From: Pseudomonas sp. AFG_SD02_1510_Pfu_092
GTDB taxonomy: Bacteria; Pseudomonadota; Gammaproteobacteria; Pseudomonadales; Pseudomonadaceae
Assembly: GCF_003331055.1 (NCBI RefSeq)
Contig: NZ_PUQD01000001.1
Span: forward strand, 183,126 to 247,125
DNA length: 64,000 bases
Direction: 5' to 3'
Shown here: one piece after another, positions 39,079 to 48,488 of the stretch
How positions within the stretch are numbered: position 1 is the stretch's first letter
Layout of the letters: every line of letters begins with the position of its first letter
Made by a program: the position numbers and the translations under genes
The notes under the pieces: model-generated
The model's database searches: none
What the model was told of the DNA's origin: nothing
The model's input: the letters and a program-made list of their open reading frames with translations, nothing else

Positions 39079-40308
39079 ATGCTCAACGGCCTTTGGCTCG
39101 GCTTTTTCCTGGTGGCGGCGGTGTCTGCCCTGGCCCAATGGCTGGTGGGCGGCAATGCTGCCATCTTCGCGGCGATGGTCGAGAGCATCTTCGCCATGGC
39201 CAAGCTGTCGGTCGAGGTGATGGTGCTGCTGTTCGGCACGCTGACCCTGTGGCTGGGCTTTCTCAAGATCGCCGAGCAGGCTGGCATCGTCGAATGGCTG
39301 GCCAGAATGCTCGGCCCGCTGTTCGCCCGCCTGATGCCGGAAGTACCGCCAGGCCACCCTGCCCTGGGCCTGATCACCATGAACTTCGCCGCCAACGGCC
39401 TGGGCCTGGACAACGCCGCCACGCCGATCGGCCTGAAAGCCATGCGTGCGCTGCAGGAACTGAACCCCAGCAGCACCACGGCAAGCAATGCGCAGATCCT
39501 GTTTCTGGTGCTCAACGCTTCGTCGCTGACCCTGCTGCCGGTGACCATCTTCATGTACCGGGCACAGCAAGGTGCGCCGGACCCGACCATGGTGTTTTTG
39601 CCGATTTTGCTGGCCACCAGCGTCTCGACCCTGGTCGGCCTGCTGTCGGTGGCGGTGATGCAGCGCTTGCGCCTGTGGGACCCTGTGGTGCTCGCTTACC
39701 TGATCCCGGGTGCCTTGCTGCTGGGTGGCTTCATGGCGTTTCTCGGGACCTTGTCGGCGGCCGCGCTGGCCAGCCTGTCGTCGATCCTGGGCAACCTCAC
39801 GTTGTTTGGTGTGATCATCCTGTTCCTGGTAATCGGCGCCCTGAAGCGGGTGAAGGTGTATGAAGCCTTTGTCGACGGTGCCAAGGAAGGCTTCGATGTG
39901 GCCAAGGGCCTGTTGCCTTACCTGGTGGCGATGCTGGTGGCGGTCGGTGTACTGCGGGCTTCAGGCGCCTTGGAGCTGGCGCTGGATGGTATCCGCCATG
40001 CGGTGACCTGGCTGGGCCTGGACACCCGCTTCGTCGAGGGGCTGCCCACGGCACTGGTCAAGCCGTTCTCCGGCAGTGCGGCGCGGGCGATGCTGATCGA
40101 GACCATGCAGAGCCAAGGGGTGGACAGCTTCCCGGCGCTGGTGGCGGCGACGATTCAGGGCAGTACCGAAACCACGTTCTACGTGCTGGCGGTGTACTTT
40201 GGCGCGGTGGGCATCCAGCGTGTGCGTCATGCGGTGGGGTGTGCCCTGCTGGCTGAGTTCTCCGGTGTGGTCGCGGCGATTTTCGTCTGCTACTGGTTCT
40301 TCGCCTGA
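39079..40308 (+). CDS. Nucleoside recognition (Gate) domain membrane protein, SpmA/SpmB-like fusion
   Basis: The 409-residue protein has about ten helices and two copies of the Gate domain. The first half (about 45-150) resembles SpmA (LTLWLGFLKIAEQAGIVEWLAR, NFAANGLGLDNAATPIGLKAM) and the second (about 270-400) resembles SpmB (GLPTALVKPFSGSAARAMLIE, GSTETTFYVLAVY). These proteins occur outside spore formers with no settled role. AGGGGGA precedes the ATG. The end overlaps the convergent gene by 19 bases. Confidence 0.88.
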   Translation: MLNGLWLGFFLVAAVSALAQWLVGGNAAIFAAMVESIFAMAKLSVEVMVLLFGTLTLWLGFLKIAEQAGIVEWLARMLGPLFARLMPEVPPGHPALGLITMNFAANGLGLDNAATPIGLKAMRALQELNPSSTTASNAQILFLVLNASSLTLLPVTIFMYRAQQGAPDPTMVFLPILLATSVSTLVGLLSVAVMQRLRLWDPVVLAYLIPGALLLGGFMAFLGTLSAAALASLSSILGNLTLFGVIILFLVIGALKRVKVYEAFVDGAKEGFDVAKGLLPYLVAMLVAVGVLRASGALELALDGIRHAVTWLGLDTRFVEGLPTALVKPFSGSAARAMLIETMQSQGVDSFPALVAATIQGSTETTFYVLAVYFGAVGIQRVRHAVGCALLAEFSGVVAAIFVCYWFFA

Positions 40309-40952
40309 CGCGCTCCTACTGCGGCGGGCAGGCGTTCAAGGGGGGTAGCTCTGCCAGCCTGGGCAATCGTCCAGGCCACCACCTGCCCCGTCAGCTGATC
40401 GCAAGCCTGACCAAACCCGGCGACTACCGCCGACACCTGTTTGTCAGCCAGCGGCTGGCGGGCCTCGAAGCGTTTGCTGGCAAGGATGCGTTGCGTGCGC
40501 CCCTGGACCAGGCGCGCGTCATAGCGAATCACCACTTCCGCCGTCCCGTCTGCGCGGTACTCCGTCTGGAAAGCCTGCAGCTCGCCTGCCAGCTCGTAGT
40601 CGGCCTGCAGGTTGCTGTCATCGGCGCTCAGGCGCTGAACCTGGCCGTCACGCTGGAAACCATCGAGCAAGCGGTTGCGGACCAGCACCGGTACGGCATC
40701 GCTCCAGCGCGCGCCCTTGTAGCTGCTGACCACATTACCTTGGGGGATGACGGCAATCCGTGGCCCTGCCAGCACTTCGCTGGCCAGCGGCTTGTTCAGG
40801 CGCAACGACCAGTCCAGCGCCGGCACCGTGCGGCTTTGTTGGCTCACCGGCAGGCGGTAGAGGTCGACGGGTTCGCTCTGCGGCAGGATCGAGCAGGCAC
40901 TGGCCAGGCTCAGCGCGGCCACCAGGGCCAACAGGCGCAGCGACGGTTTCAT
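40290..40952 (-). CDS. ABC-type transport auxiliary lipoprotein (PqiC/DUF330 type)
   Basis: The 220-residue outer-membrane-type lipoprotein has lipobox SLASACSILPQ (Cys20) and the family pattern VDLYRLP, followed by ARWSDAVPVLVRNRLLDGF and ADYELAGELQAFQTEY. It is the last gene of a four-gene MCE operon, and its ATG overlaps the stop of the MlaD-like gene. It probably links the MCE protein to the outer membrane in lipid transport. Confidence 0.87.
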   Translation of the reverse strand: MKPSLRLLALVAALSLASACSILPQSEPVDLYRLPVSQQSRTVPALDWSLRLNKPLASEVLAGPRIAVIPQGNVVSSYKGARWSDAVPVLVRNRLLDGFQRDGQVQRLSADDSNLQADYELAGELQAFQTEYRADGTAEVVIRYDARLVQGRTQRILASKRFEARQPLADKQVSAVVAGFGQACDQLTGQVVAWTIAQAGRATPLERLPAAVGARQAKNQ

Positions 40953-41887
40953 GGCTGGAACTCCTTGTTGTTGTCGCGGCCGAGCAGGTAGCCGCTGGGG
41001 TCGGCCTCCAGTTGCCGGGAAATGCCTTTGAGCGCATTGAGGGTTTCGCGCAGCTCGCGAATGGCCGGGGTCAGCTGGTTCAGGCCCTGGGCGCCATCGC
41101 CGATGGCTTCATGGTTGTCTTCGAGCAGGCGGTTGATGGTGGCAGTGCTCTCGGCCAGCGACTGCATGGCCTGTTCGGCGCTGCCGATCGCCTGCTTGCC
41201 CTCGCTGCCCAGCAGGCCGTTGGCATTGCGCATCAGCGCCTGGGTTTCGGCCAGGGTGGCGCTGGCCTGCTTGCCCACCTGCACCAGCTGCTCGATGGCC
41301 TGGGCGATGCTGCCGTGCTGGCCGGCGAAGGCGCCCGTGGTCTTGTCGAGGTTGGCCAGGGTGTTGCTGAGGTGGCCGATGTTGTCATCGGAGAACATCT
41401 GGTTGGCGTTGTGCAGCAGCAGGTTGATGTTGGTCACCAGGTCGCTGCTGTCATTGAGCAGGCGCGAGATTGGCGACGGTGAGGCGATGATCACCGGCAG
41501 CTTGCCATCCTTGCCTTTCAGTTCGGGGCTTTGCGGGGTACCGCCGCTGAGCTGGATGAACGAGTTGCCGGTTACCCCGGCCAGGGTCAGCTTGGCCTGG
41601 GTATCCTCCTTGACCGGGGTGTCGGCACTCAGGCGTACCCGTGCCAGCACTCGGCGTGGGTCTTTCGGGTCCAGGCGCAGGGTGGACACATCGCCCACCT
41701 TGATGCCGTTGTACTGCACCGGGCTGCCGCGCGACAGGCCGGAAACGGCTTCGTTGAAGATCACTTCGTAGTCCTTGAAGGCATCGTCGACGCTGGACTT
41801 GGTCAGCCACAGGCCGAACAGCATGGCGCCGGCCACCACCAGGACGGTGACCAGGCCGATAAGAACGTGATGGGCTCGGGTTTCCAT
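40949..41887 (-). CDS. MCE-domain protein (MlaD-like)
   Basis: The 312-residue protein has one N-terminal helix (about 7-29) followed by one MCE domain (about 38-115, VQYNGIKVGDVSTLRLDP) and a long helical, heptad-like C-terminal region (about 140-290). This is the lipid-binding ring subunit of an Mla-type transporter. GGAG lies before the ATG, which is three bases after the ATPase gene stop. Unlike MlaD of the ttg2 operon it has a long helical tail. Confidence 0.92.
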   Translation of the reverse strand: METRAHHVLIGLVTVLVVAGAMLFGLWLTKSSVDDAFKDYEVIFNEAVSGLSRGSPVQYNGIKVGDVSTLRLDPKDPRRVLARVRLSADTPVKEDTQAKLTLAGVTGNSFIQLSGGTPQSPELKGKDGKLPVIIASPSPISRLLNDSSDLVTNINLLLHNANQMFSDDNIGHLSNTLANLDKTTGAFAGQHGSIAQAIEQLVQVGKQASATLAETQALMRNANGLLGSEGKQAIGSAEQAMQSLAESTATINRLLEDNHEAIGDGAQGLNQLTPAIRELRETLNALKGISRQLEADPSGYLLGRDNNKEFQP

Positions 41888-41890
41888 TGC

Positions 41891-42682
41891 TCAGCGCTCC
41901 TGGCCGATACGGGTGGCCGCCTGTTCGGCGGCGCGCCCACGTGGGCCGTGAAAATATTCTTGAATCCAGGCGTCGTTGGTCTGTTCGACCTCCGCCAGCG
42001 GGCCGGCCACCAGGACTTTCTTCTGCGACAGCACGGCGATGCGGTCGGTGATGGTGTACAGGGTGTCGAGATCGTGGGTGATGAGGAACACCGACAGGCC
42101 CAGGGCGTCACGCAGGGTCAGGATCAACTGGTCGAAGGCGGCAGCGCCGATCGGGTCCAGGCCGGCGGTGGGTTCATCGAGGAACAGGATGTCCGGGTCC
42201 AGCGCCAGGGCCCGGGCCAGCGCCGCGCGCTTGATCATGCCCCCGGACAGCGAGGCCGGATACTTGTCGGCGGCGGAGATCGGCAGCCCGGCCAAGGCCA
42301 GCTTCACCCCCGCCAGGTGCTCGGCGTCGGCACGGGATAGGCCGGCGTGCTCGATCAGCGGCAACGCCACATTTTCGGTGACGGTCAGCGAAGAGAACAG
42401 CGCGCCCTTCTGGAACAGTACGCCGAAGCGTCGCTCGACCAGCGAGCGCTGCTCTTCGCGCAGGCCGGCCAGGTCCTGGCCGAACACCTTGATCTGCCCT
42501 TCGTTGGGCCGGCGCAGGCCGATGATGCTGCGCAACAGCACCGACTTGCCGCTGCCCGAGCCACCGACCACGGCGAGGATCTCGCCGCGGTATAAGTCGA
42601 GGTCGAGGTTTTCGTGCACGCTCTGGCGGCCGAAGCGGTTGCAGATGCCGCGAGCCTCGATGACGCGTTCCTGGCCACTCAC
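41891..42682 (-). CDS. MCE-system ABC ATPase (MlaF-like)
   Basis: The 263-residue ATPase has Walker A GGSGSGKSV, signature SLSGGMIKR and Walker B DILFLDEPTAGLD. The SGGM variant and the DPIGAAAFD motif after Walker B are typical of MlaF/Ttg2A. The start GTG at 42682 overlaps the stop of the permease gene by four bases. A longer frame upstream runs into the permease and is rejected. Confidence 0.93.
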   Translation of the reverse strand: MSGQERVIEARGICNRFGRQSVHENLDLDLYRGEILAVVGGSGSGKSVLLRSIIGLRRPNEGQIKVFGQDLAGLREEQRSLVERRFGVLFQKGALFSSLTVTENVALPLIEHAGLSRADAEHLAGVKLALAGLPISAADKYPASLSGGMIKRAALARALALDPDILFLDEPTAGLDPIGAAAFDQLILTLRDALGLSVFLITHDLDTLYTITDRIAVLSQKKVLVAGPLAEVEQTNDAWIQEYFHGPRGRAAEQAATRIGQER

Positions 42683-43812
42683 CAGCCCATCTCCATGAAG
42701 AACAGGGCGGCCACCGCGTCCAGCACGATGACCACGAATATCGATTGCACCACCGCCGAGGTGGTGTGGGCGCCCACCGATTCGGCGCTGCCGCTGACCT
42801 TGAAGCCTTCCAGGCAGCCGATGGCAGCGATCAGGAAGGCGAAGAACGGTGCCTTGGCCAGGCCGACCAGAAAGTGCTGCACGCCGATGTCGCTTTGCAG
42901 CAGCGACAGGAACATGGCGGGCGAGATGCCCAGCGACAGCGCACACACCACCGCGCCGCCGACGATGCCACAGATCATCGCGATGAAGGTCAGCAAGGGC
43001 AGCGAAATCAGCAGCGCCAGGACGCGTGGCAGCACCAGCAGTTCCATGGGGTTCAGGCCAAGGGTGCGGATGGCGTCGATTTCCTCGTTGGCCTTCATCG
43101 AGCCGATTTGCGCGGTGAACGCGCTGGCAGTGCGACCTGCCATGAGAATGGCCGTCAGCAGCACGGCGAATTCGCGCAGGAACGAGAAGGCCACCAGGTC
43201 GACGGTAAAGATGGTCGCGCCGAAATCAGCCAGCACCGTGGCGCCGAGAAAAGCCACCACCGCGCCCACCAGGAAGGTCAGCAAGGCGACGATGGGCGCC
43301 GCGTCCAGGCCGGTCTGTTCGATGTGCGCCACGACCGGGGTAAAACGCCAGCGGTGCGGTTGCAGGGCGCGTCGCAGCAGGGTTTCGAGGATTACGCCGA
43401 CAAAGCCGAGCAACTGCAGGCTGTCTTGCCACAACGTGCCGACAGCGCAGCCGATGCGCTCCAGCAGCAACAGCAGCACGTTGCGCTCGGGTTCCTTGAC
43501 CGGGATGCAATAGTCCTGCACCGAGCAATACACGTTCTTCAGCAGTGCGCGGCTGGCTTCGGGCAGATCCTGGGTGCAGTGCGACAGGCGTTCGGAGCCG
43601 AGCAGTTCTGCCAGCAGCGAGGCGCCGGCAGTGTCCAGGCGGCCCAGCTGGCTGAGATCAGCGACGGTGTCGCTGGCGTACTGCGCGCGCAGGCGCTCGC
43701 TTTCACGCTTGAGGCTGGCGTAGTGCGCCAGGGTCCAGTCACCGGTGATGCGCAGGCAAGCCGGTTGGCTACTGGTGTCCAGGGTGGCACTGGGGGTGGT
43801 CATCGGCTCCAT
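42679..43812 (-). CDS. MlaE-type permease with fused N-terminal STAS domain
   Basis: The 377-residue protein joins a STAS domain (about 12-105, VADLSQLGRLDTAGASLL) to an MlaE permease (about 120-372, six helices, with AGRTASAFTAQIGSMKANEEIDAI). In the classical Mla system these parts are separate proteins (MlaB and MlaE). It is first in the operon with the ATPase, MCE protein and lipoprotein. An alternative ATG at 43803 is possible. Confidence 0.92.
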   Translation of the reverse strand: MEPMTTPSATLDTSSQPACLRITGDWTLAHYASLKRESERLRAQYASDTVADLSQLGRLDTAGASLLAELLGSERLSHCTQDLPEASRALLKNVYCSVQDYCIPVKEPERNVLLLLLERIGCAVGTLWQDSLQLLGFVGVILETLLRRALQPHRWRFTPVVAHIEQTGLDAAPIVALLTFLVGAVVAFLGATVLADFGATIFTVDLVAFSFLREFAVLLTAILMAGRTASAFTAQIGSMKANEEIDAIRTLGLNPMELLVLPRVLALLISLPLLTFIAMICGIVGGAVVCALSLGISPAMFLSLLQSDIGVQHFLVGLAKAPFFAFLIAAIGCLEGFKVSGSAESVGAHTTSAVVQSIFVVIVLDAVAALFFMEMGW

Positions 43813-43924
43813 GCTACTGACTCGGCGCTAAGGCTTAGGCGCTGATCATAGCGCAGCGGGCATGGGCTGTTTGGTCATTATGTGCTGTCTGTAAGGGCGG
43901 CGGCCGCCTTGCTGCCCTGCCCTT

Positions 43925-44944
43925 TCACTTCGCTGTATCGTCGACCACCTCGAAGCGCAGCACGCCGATCATCTGCCCATCCTCGGTCAGCACGCGCACC
44001 TGCCACTTGCCCACCGGATTCGGCGGGAAGTTCTGCTTGTGGGTCCAGGCCCGGTAGCCTTCCTTGCGCCCGCCATGGATATCCAGGGCAATGCGGTCGA
44101 CCTCCTGGCCGTCCTTCTGCCACACATGGTAGATCCGCTCGTTCAGGCCGCGTGGGGCATTGATTGCGGTGTAGGCGTAGAGGCCACTGCTGCTGATACG
44201 GCTGGCTGCGATTTCCTTCAGCGAAGCACCTGGCTGGCGATTCTGCACTTCAGTGCTGACGGCGACGTCGGTCATCCACAAGGTCGCCGGCGGCACCCAT
44301 GAGCGCACCAGCCAACCGCCGCCGCCGACCGACAGGGTGACCAGCACCAGAGCGACGGCGCGGCGCCAGTTGTTGATCGGGAAGCTGCTGGCCAGGCTGG
44401 GGAATGACAGGGCCATGGCGATGATCAGCGCCAGTTTGAAGCTTTGCGCGGTGGTCAGGTGCAGGATGATCGGCAGTGCGGTCAGCAGTGCGGCGAACAG
44501 GGTCAGGGTATGCAAGGCCAGGAACAGCCAGCGTCGCGGCGCCAGCCATCGGTAATACAGCGGATCGATGATCGAAATCAGGCCGGCGGCAGCGAGCAGG
44601 CCGGTGAACACCAGTTGGCCGCTGTTCCAGGTGGTGGTGATGAAGAAGAACGGCAACACGAAGAACAGCGATTCCTGGTGGATCATCTGCGTCGCGTAGC
44701 GCAACAGCGGTTGCGGGATTTCACGGTTGAAGGTGCGCGCAAACAGGCCGGTGAGGGTGTTTTCCAGCATCAGCCAGATCCAGCTGACCAGCATGAGCAC
44801 GGCAACCCAACTGGCCAGGCCAGCCTGGCGATCGACCAGGATGAAGCTGCCGATGCCGGAGAGGAAACCGCCGAGCGCGATGATGCCGGGGTAGCGTTTT
44901 AGCAGTTCGATGATGCGCTGAACGATATGCGGGATGTGGGGCAT
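43925..44944 (-). CDS. DUF5924/DUF2914 membrane protein
   Basis: The 339-residue protein has about seven helices (25-225) followed by a soluble C-terminal domain (about 240-335). That domain contains NERIYHVWQKDGQEVDR and GKWQVRVLTEDGQMIGVLRFEV, which matches DUF2914. ATG at 44944 (MPHIPHIVQRI) is chosen over a TTG at 44980. It lies 112 bases after the MCE operon start region, in the same direction as that operon. Function unknown. Confidence 0.85.
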   Translation of the reverse strand: MPHIPHIVQRIIELLKRYPGIIALGGFLSGIGSFILVDRQAGLASWVAVLMLVSWIWLMLENTLTGLFARTFNREIPQPLLRYATQMIHQESLFFVLPFFFITTTWNSGQLVFTGLLAAAGLISIIDPLYYRWLAPRRWLFLALHTLTLFAALLTALPIILHLTTAQSFKLALIIAMALSFPSLASSFPINNWRRAVALVLVTLSVGGGGWLVRSWVPPATLWMTDVAVSTEVQNRQPGASLKEIAASRISSSGLYAYTAINAPRGLNERIYHVWQKDGQEVDRIALDIHGGRKEGYRAWTHKQNFPPNPVGKWQVRVLTEDGQMIGVLRFEVVDDTAK

Positions 44945-45000
44945 GGGGGCTACAACAGGGAGTAATAGGATGGAGGGCAATTTTCAGACATTGCGCTAAT

Positions 45001-45034
45001 CCTGTGGGAGCGGGCCTGCCCGCGAAAGGGCCGG
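45001..45034. repeat. REP element, single unit
   Basis: CCTGTGGGAGCGGGCCTGCC with CGCGAAAGGGCCGG is one REP unit without an inverted partner, between two genes on the same strand. Confidence 0.85.
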
Positions 45035-45064
45035 TACTGGCAAAAGGATACCGCCGATCTACCG

Positions 45065-46465
45065 CTAGCGTGTAGCACTGCCCGGTTTTTTCGGCCCATG
45101 CCGACGCCAGCGCAACAGCCCTGCCGCCAGGATCAGCCCCAACAGCAAGGCCGCCAGCCCGTAGAGCTCATCATAGCCAAGCAATGGCTTCTCGATGCGC
45201 AGGTAACCCTGTTCCTTGAGCAACTGCTTGAGCGCCCCGTTGGCCTGGGCCAGGCTGACCTGGCGCAGCTTGCGCACCGGGTTGGCAAAACGCCCGTCGC
45301 TGTAATCGTTGAGTGCACCCCAATAGTAGTCGGCCAAGGCGCTGTTGCCCTGGGTGCTCCAGCTTTCCTTGGCAACGCTGGCGTACTTGATACGTTCGAA
45401 GGTGTCCGGGTCGAGGCCTTCCTTGCGCAGGTGGTCGAACAGCGCTTGCATCACCTCGACCGCCTGATCGATGTCTTCGCGCTCGAGGTCGGCGTTGAGG
45501 CTGAGCAGGCCGGTGTCGCCAAAGCTTTCGCGTTGCACCGAAGGCCCGTAGGACAGCCCGTTGCGCAGGCGCAGCTGGTCGTACAGCGCCCAGTCCAGAT
45601 AGTGTGAAAGCAGGTCGAGGGTGGCCTGGTGGTCGTTGTCGAGCACGGGCTCGACGAACAGCCAGTGCAGTTTGACACTATCGCCCAGCCAGCCGCGGGT
45701 CAGGTCGCGACGCTGCTCGGCAGGCTGGCTGATACTGGCCAGGTTGCGCCGTTCTTCCGGTTCCGTGGCGGGCAATTCACCGAAGGTGCGCTCCAGATAG
45801 GCCGGCAACAGGCGGTCGAGCCCGCCGACCGCGATCAGGGTCATGTTGTTGGCCGCGTACCATTTGTCACGCAAGGTTTGCACCTGCTCCAGCGTCATGT
45901 CGTCGAGGTTGGAGCGCTCGGGGCACTTCAGGCCCAGTTCGGTGGCCAGCTGGTCGCTGGCGGGGTGGCCGATGTCCTGGCGGTCCAGCCAGCGCTGCAG
46001 GTGGCCATAGTGGCCGCCATCCTCGCGCTCGATGATGCGCTTGGCGGTGGCCAGGGCTTTGGCATCGATGGGGGTATCGCGGATCACTGCCAGCAACAGG
46101 TCGAGGATCTTGCGCTGGTTGCGCGCCGGCGCTTCGATGACGAAGGTGGTGTCGGCACTGCTGGTGTAGGCATTCCACTCGCCGCCCAGCGATTGCAGGC
46201 GCTCCTCGAGGCCGCCCTCGCCGGTTTCGTCGATACCGCTGAACAGCAGGTGTTCAAGCAGGTGCGGCAGTTCTTTCTGCTCGCAATCGAAGTCATCCAG
46301 GCCGACGCCGACCACCAGGCGAATGGCCACATGGTCACGCTCATAGCCGTTTTTCAGGATGACCTGCAGACCATTGGGCAACAGGTAACCTTCAACCCGC
46401 GAGCGGTCGAGGGCGAATGAGGGCAGGCTGCAGATCAGCAGGCAAACGAACATCAGGCAACGCAT
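45065..46465 (-). CDS. M16-family zinc peptidase-like protein
   Basis: The 466-residue protein has a signal peptide ending FALD, the inverted zinc motif HLLEH (His68, Glu71, His72) and a candidate third ligand in AKRIIERE near 146. The second half is a typical inactive M16 lobe, and one helix near the C-terminus (about 431-451) would anchor it to the membrane, with a basic tail. It may be a periplasmic membrane-bound peptidase; substrate unknown. It is 30 bases before the Na/Pi gene end and in the same direction. Confidence 0.87.
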   Translation of the reverse strand: MRCLMFVCLLICSLPSFALDRSRVEGYLLPNGLQVILKNGYERDHVAIRLVVGVGLDDFDCEQKELPHLLEHLLFSGIDETGEGGLEERLQSLGGEWNAYTSSADTTFVIEAPARNQRKILDLLLAVIRDTPIDAKALATAKRIIEREDGGHYGHLQRWLDRQDIGHPASDQLATELGLKCPERSNLDDMTLEQVQTLRDKWYAANNMTLIAVGGLDRLLPAYLERTFGELPATEPEERRNLASISQPAEQRRDLTRGWLGDSVKLHWLFVEPVLDNDHQATLDLLSHYLDWALYDQLRLRNGLSYGPSVQRESFGDTGLLSLNADLEREDIDQAVEVMQALFDHLRKEGLDPDTFERIKYASVAKESWSTQGNSALADYYWGALNDYSDGRFANPVRKLRQVSLAQANGALKQLLKEQGYLRIEKPLLGYDELYGLAALLLGLILAAGLLRWRRHGPKKPGSATR

Positions 46466-46495
46466 GGGCGAGCTTGGGTCCTCAGATAGGCTAAA

Positions 46496-48154
46496 TCACG
46501 GCAGACGGGCTTCGTCCGGCACGCTGTCGAGCATCAGCCCGCCGGTGTCCGAGCCGCCCAGTACCACATAGGCACTGCTACAGAACAAAGAGTTCAACCG
46601 TTTCATGTCGGCGATCAGCTCCAAGTGTAGCGAACTGGTCTCGATACTTTGCACCACCTTGCGCTGCAGGCGGCTGACATGGGCGTGGGCAAGGCGCCGT
46701 TCCTGGGCGCGGAAGCGGCGTTTTTCCCGCAGTAGCAAGCGCGCGCTTTGCGGGTCGGCACTGAGAAACACCGACAGGCCAAGGCGCAGGTTGGCCAGCA
46801 GCTGCTCCTGCAGGCCGGTCAGCTCGTCCAGGCCCACCTGGGAAAACTCCCGGCGCTGGCTGGTCTTTTGCTGCTGGACCTTGCGCAGCATGCGCTCGAT
46901 CAGGTCGCAGGCCAGCTTCAGGTTGATCGCCAGTTCGATGATTTCTGCCCAGCGGCGGTTGTCCTGTTCGCTGAGGTCTTCGCGCGTCATCTGCGCCAGG
47001 TACAGCTTGATCGCGCTATACAGGGCTTCGGCGTCCTCGCCCAAGGCGCGCACCTGCTGCGGCAGGGCGGCCTGGGTGCCGCGCAGGGCTGCGAGCATGG
47101 CTTCGAGCAAACTGTCGACGATATCGCCCAGGCGCAAGGTCTCGCGCGATGCGTTGGCCAGCGCCAGGCTGGGGGTTTCCAGCGCCGAGGTGTCGAGGTG
47201 GCGTGGGCGTATCTGGCCGTTGCCGTTTTCCCGTTCGGGCAACAGCGTGTTGCATAGCCGGCCCATCGGTTTGACCGTGGGCAGCATGATCAGGCAACGC
47301 AGCGTGTTGTAAAGCAGGTGGAAGCCGATGACCAGTTCCTGGGCGCTGAAGCTCAGCGAGTCCATCCAGCCCACCAGCGGGTGCAATACCGGGATGATCA
47401 GCAACAGGCCGATCAGCTTGTACAGCAGGCTGCCCAGGGCCACCCGACGCCCGGCGGCGTTCTGCATGCTGGTGCTGATGAAAGCCAGCAGCCCGCTGCC
47501 GATATTGGCGCCAACCACCAGGCCGATGGCCACCGGCAGGCTGATCACTTCGGCCCCGGCCAGTGTCGCGGTGAGCAGTACGGCGGCCAGGCTGGAATAG
47601 GAAATCATGGCGAACAACGCACCGACCAGGGCGTCGAGCAGGATGTCGCCGGTCAGCGAAGCAAACAGCACTTTCACGCCTTGGGCGTGGGTGATCGGCG
47701 TAGCTGCCTGCACGATCAGCTCAAGTGCCAGGATGATCAGGCCAAGCCCGATGCCTACCCTGCCCAGCTGACCGGCCCGCGTCTGTTTGCGCGAAAGGAA
47801 GAAGATCACACCGAGGAAGATCAGCAGCGGCGATAGCCAGGACAGGTCCAGGGTCAGTACCCGGGCCATCAGCGCCGTACCCACATCGGCGCCGAGCATG
47901 ATCGCCAGTGCCGGGGTCATGGCCATCAGGCCCTGGCCGACGAACGAAGTGACCAGCATGGCGGTGGCGTTGCTGCTTTGCACCATGGCCGTGACCAGAA
48001 TGCCGGCGACGAACGCCAACGGCCGCTTGTTCATGTTCTGGCCGATGATACGCCGCAGGCTCGAGCCGAATACGCGGAGGATGCCGGTACGTACGATGTG
48101 GGTGCCCCAGACCAGAAGCGTAACGGCCGAGAGCAGGTTGAGCAGGGTCAGCAT
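46496..48154 (-). CDS. Na+/Pi-cotransporter family protein with PhoU-like tail
   Basis: The 552-residue protein has eight to nine helices with the two inverted PNaS repeats (QSSNATAMLVTSFVGQG; SYSSLAAVLLTATLAG), followed by a soluble helical PhoU-like domain (about 330-530). It probably takes up or exports phosphate; direction is not known for this group. ATG at 48154 (MLTLLNLLSAVTLLVWG) is preferred over a GTG at 48232 because GGGGG lies upstream and the first helix starts at once. Confidence 0.87.
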   Translation of the reverse strand: MLTLLNLLSAVTLLVWGTHIVRTGILRVFGSSLRRIIGQNMNKRPLAFVAGILVTAMVQSSNATAMLVTSFVGQGLMAMTPALAIMLGADVGTALMARVLTLDLSWLSPLLIFLGVIFFLSRKQTRAGQLGRVGIGLGLIILALELIVQAATPITHAQGVKVLFASLTGDILLDALVGALFAMISYSSLAAVLLTATLAGAEVISLPVAIGLVVGANIGSGLLAFISTSMQNAAGRRVALGSLLYKLIGLLLIIPVLHPLVGWMDSLSFSAQELVIGFHLLYNTLRCLIMLPTVKPMGRLCNTLLPERENGNGQIRPRHLDTSALETPSLALANASRETLRLGDIVDSLLEAMLAALRGTQAALPQQVRALGEDAEALYSAIKLYLAQMTREDLSEQDNRRWAEIIELAINLKLACDLIERMLRKVQQQKTSQRREFSQVGLDELTGLQEQLLANLRLGLSVFLSADPQSARLLLREKRRFRAQERRLAHAHVSRLQRKVVQSIETSSLHLELIADMKRLNSLFCSSAYVVLGGSDTGGLMLDSVPDEARLP

Positions 48155-48321
48155 GGTGACGGCCCCCTGTTGCAGTGGCCCCAGCGGACCAAGAGACGAA
48201 GCGTGAGCGTTCGAAGAATTTTCAGTGCTCACTCAAAGCTTTAGTTGTTTTGCGCAGCTGTCGCCAGCTTCGCATGGCTGCCATTTATTTGAAACACATC
48301 GGAAATGAATGATTTCTGTGC

Positions 48322-48407
48322 TGGCCTTTTCGCGGGTAAACCCGCTCCCACAGGATCACTACAGCCTCAGGAGCTGCGGGAAGCGGGTTTACCCGCGAAG
48401 AGGCAGG
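48322..48407. repeat. REP element, inverted pair
   Basis: GGCCTTTTCGCGGGTAAACC and its inverse (TTTACCCGCGAAGAGGCAGG) flank a 40-base spacer; the second unit has lost a few bases at its TGTGGGAG end. It lies between the Na/Pi gene and the TerC gene. Confidence 0.93.
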
Positions 48408-48437
48408 CACAGTAAAAGCTGCATTCCAGTCATTCAA

Positions 48438-48467
48438 AAATGAAAAAGGGCCCTGCGAAGGGCCCTT
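48438..48467 (-). terminator. Intrinsic terminator of the TerC gene
   Basis: Read on the minus strand, AAGGGCCC pairs with GGGCCCTT around TTCGCA, followed by a U-rich tail (TTTTTCATTTTT). Confidence 0.93.
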
Positions 48468-48488
48468 GGTGTCCTGCACTTCCTGATC

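Noticed and set aside
48155..48232. GTG start giving a 26-residue extension of the Na/Pi cotransporter
   Set aside because: The extension is unlike a transporter start and has no good ribosome site.
48322..48407. Short spaced repeats that could suggest a CRISPR array
   Set aside because: These are REP inverted pairs, with two units only and no regular spacers.
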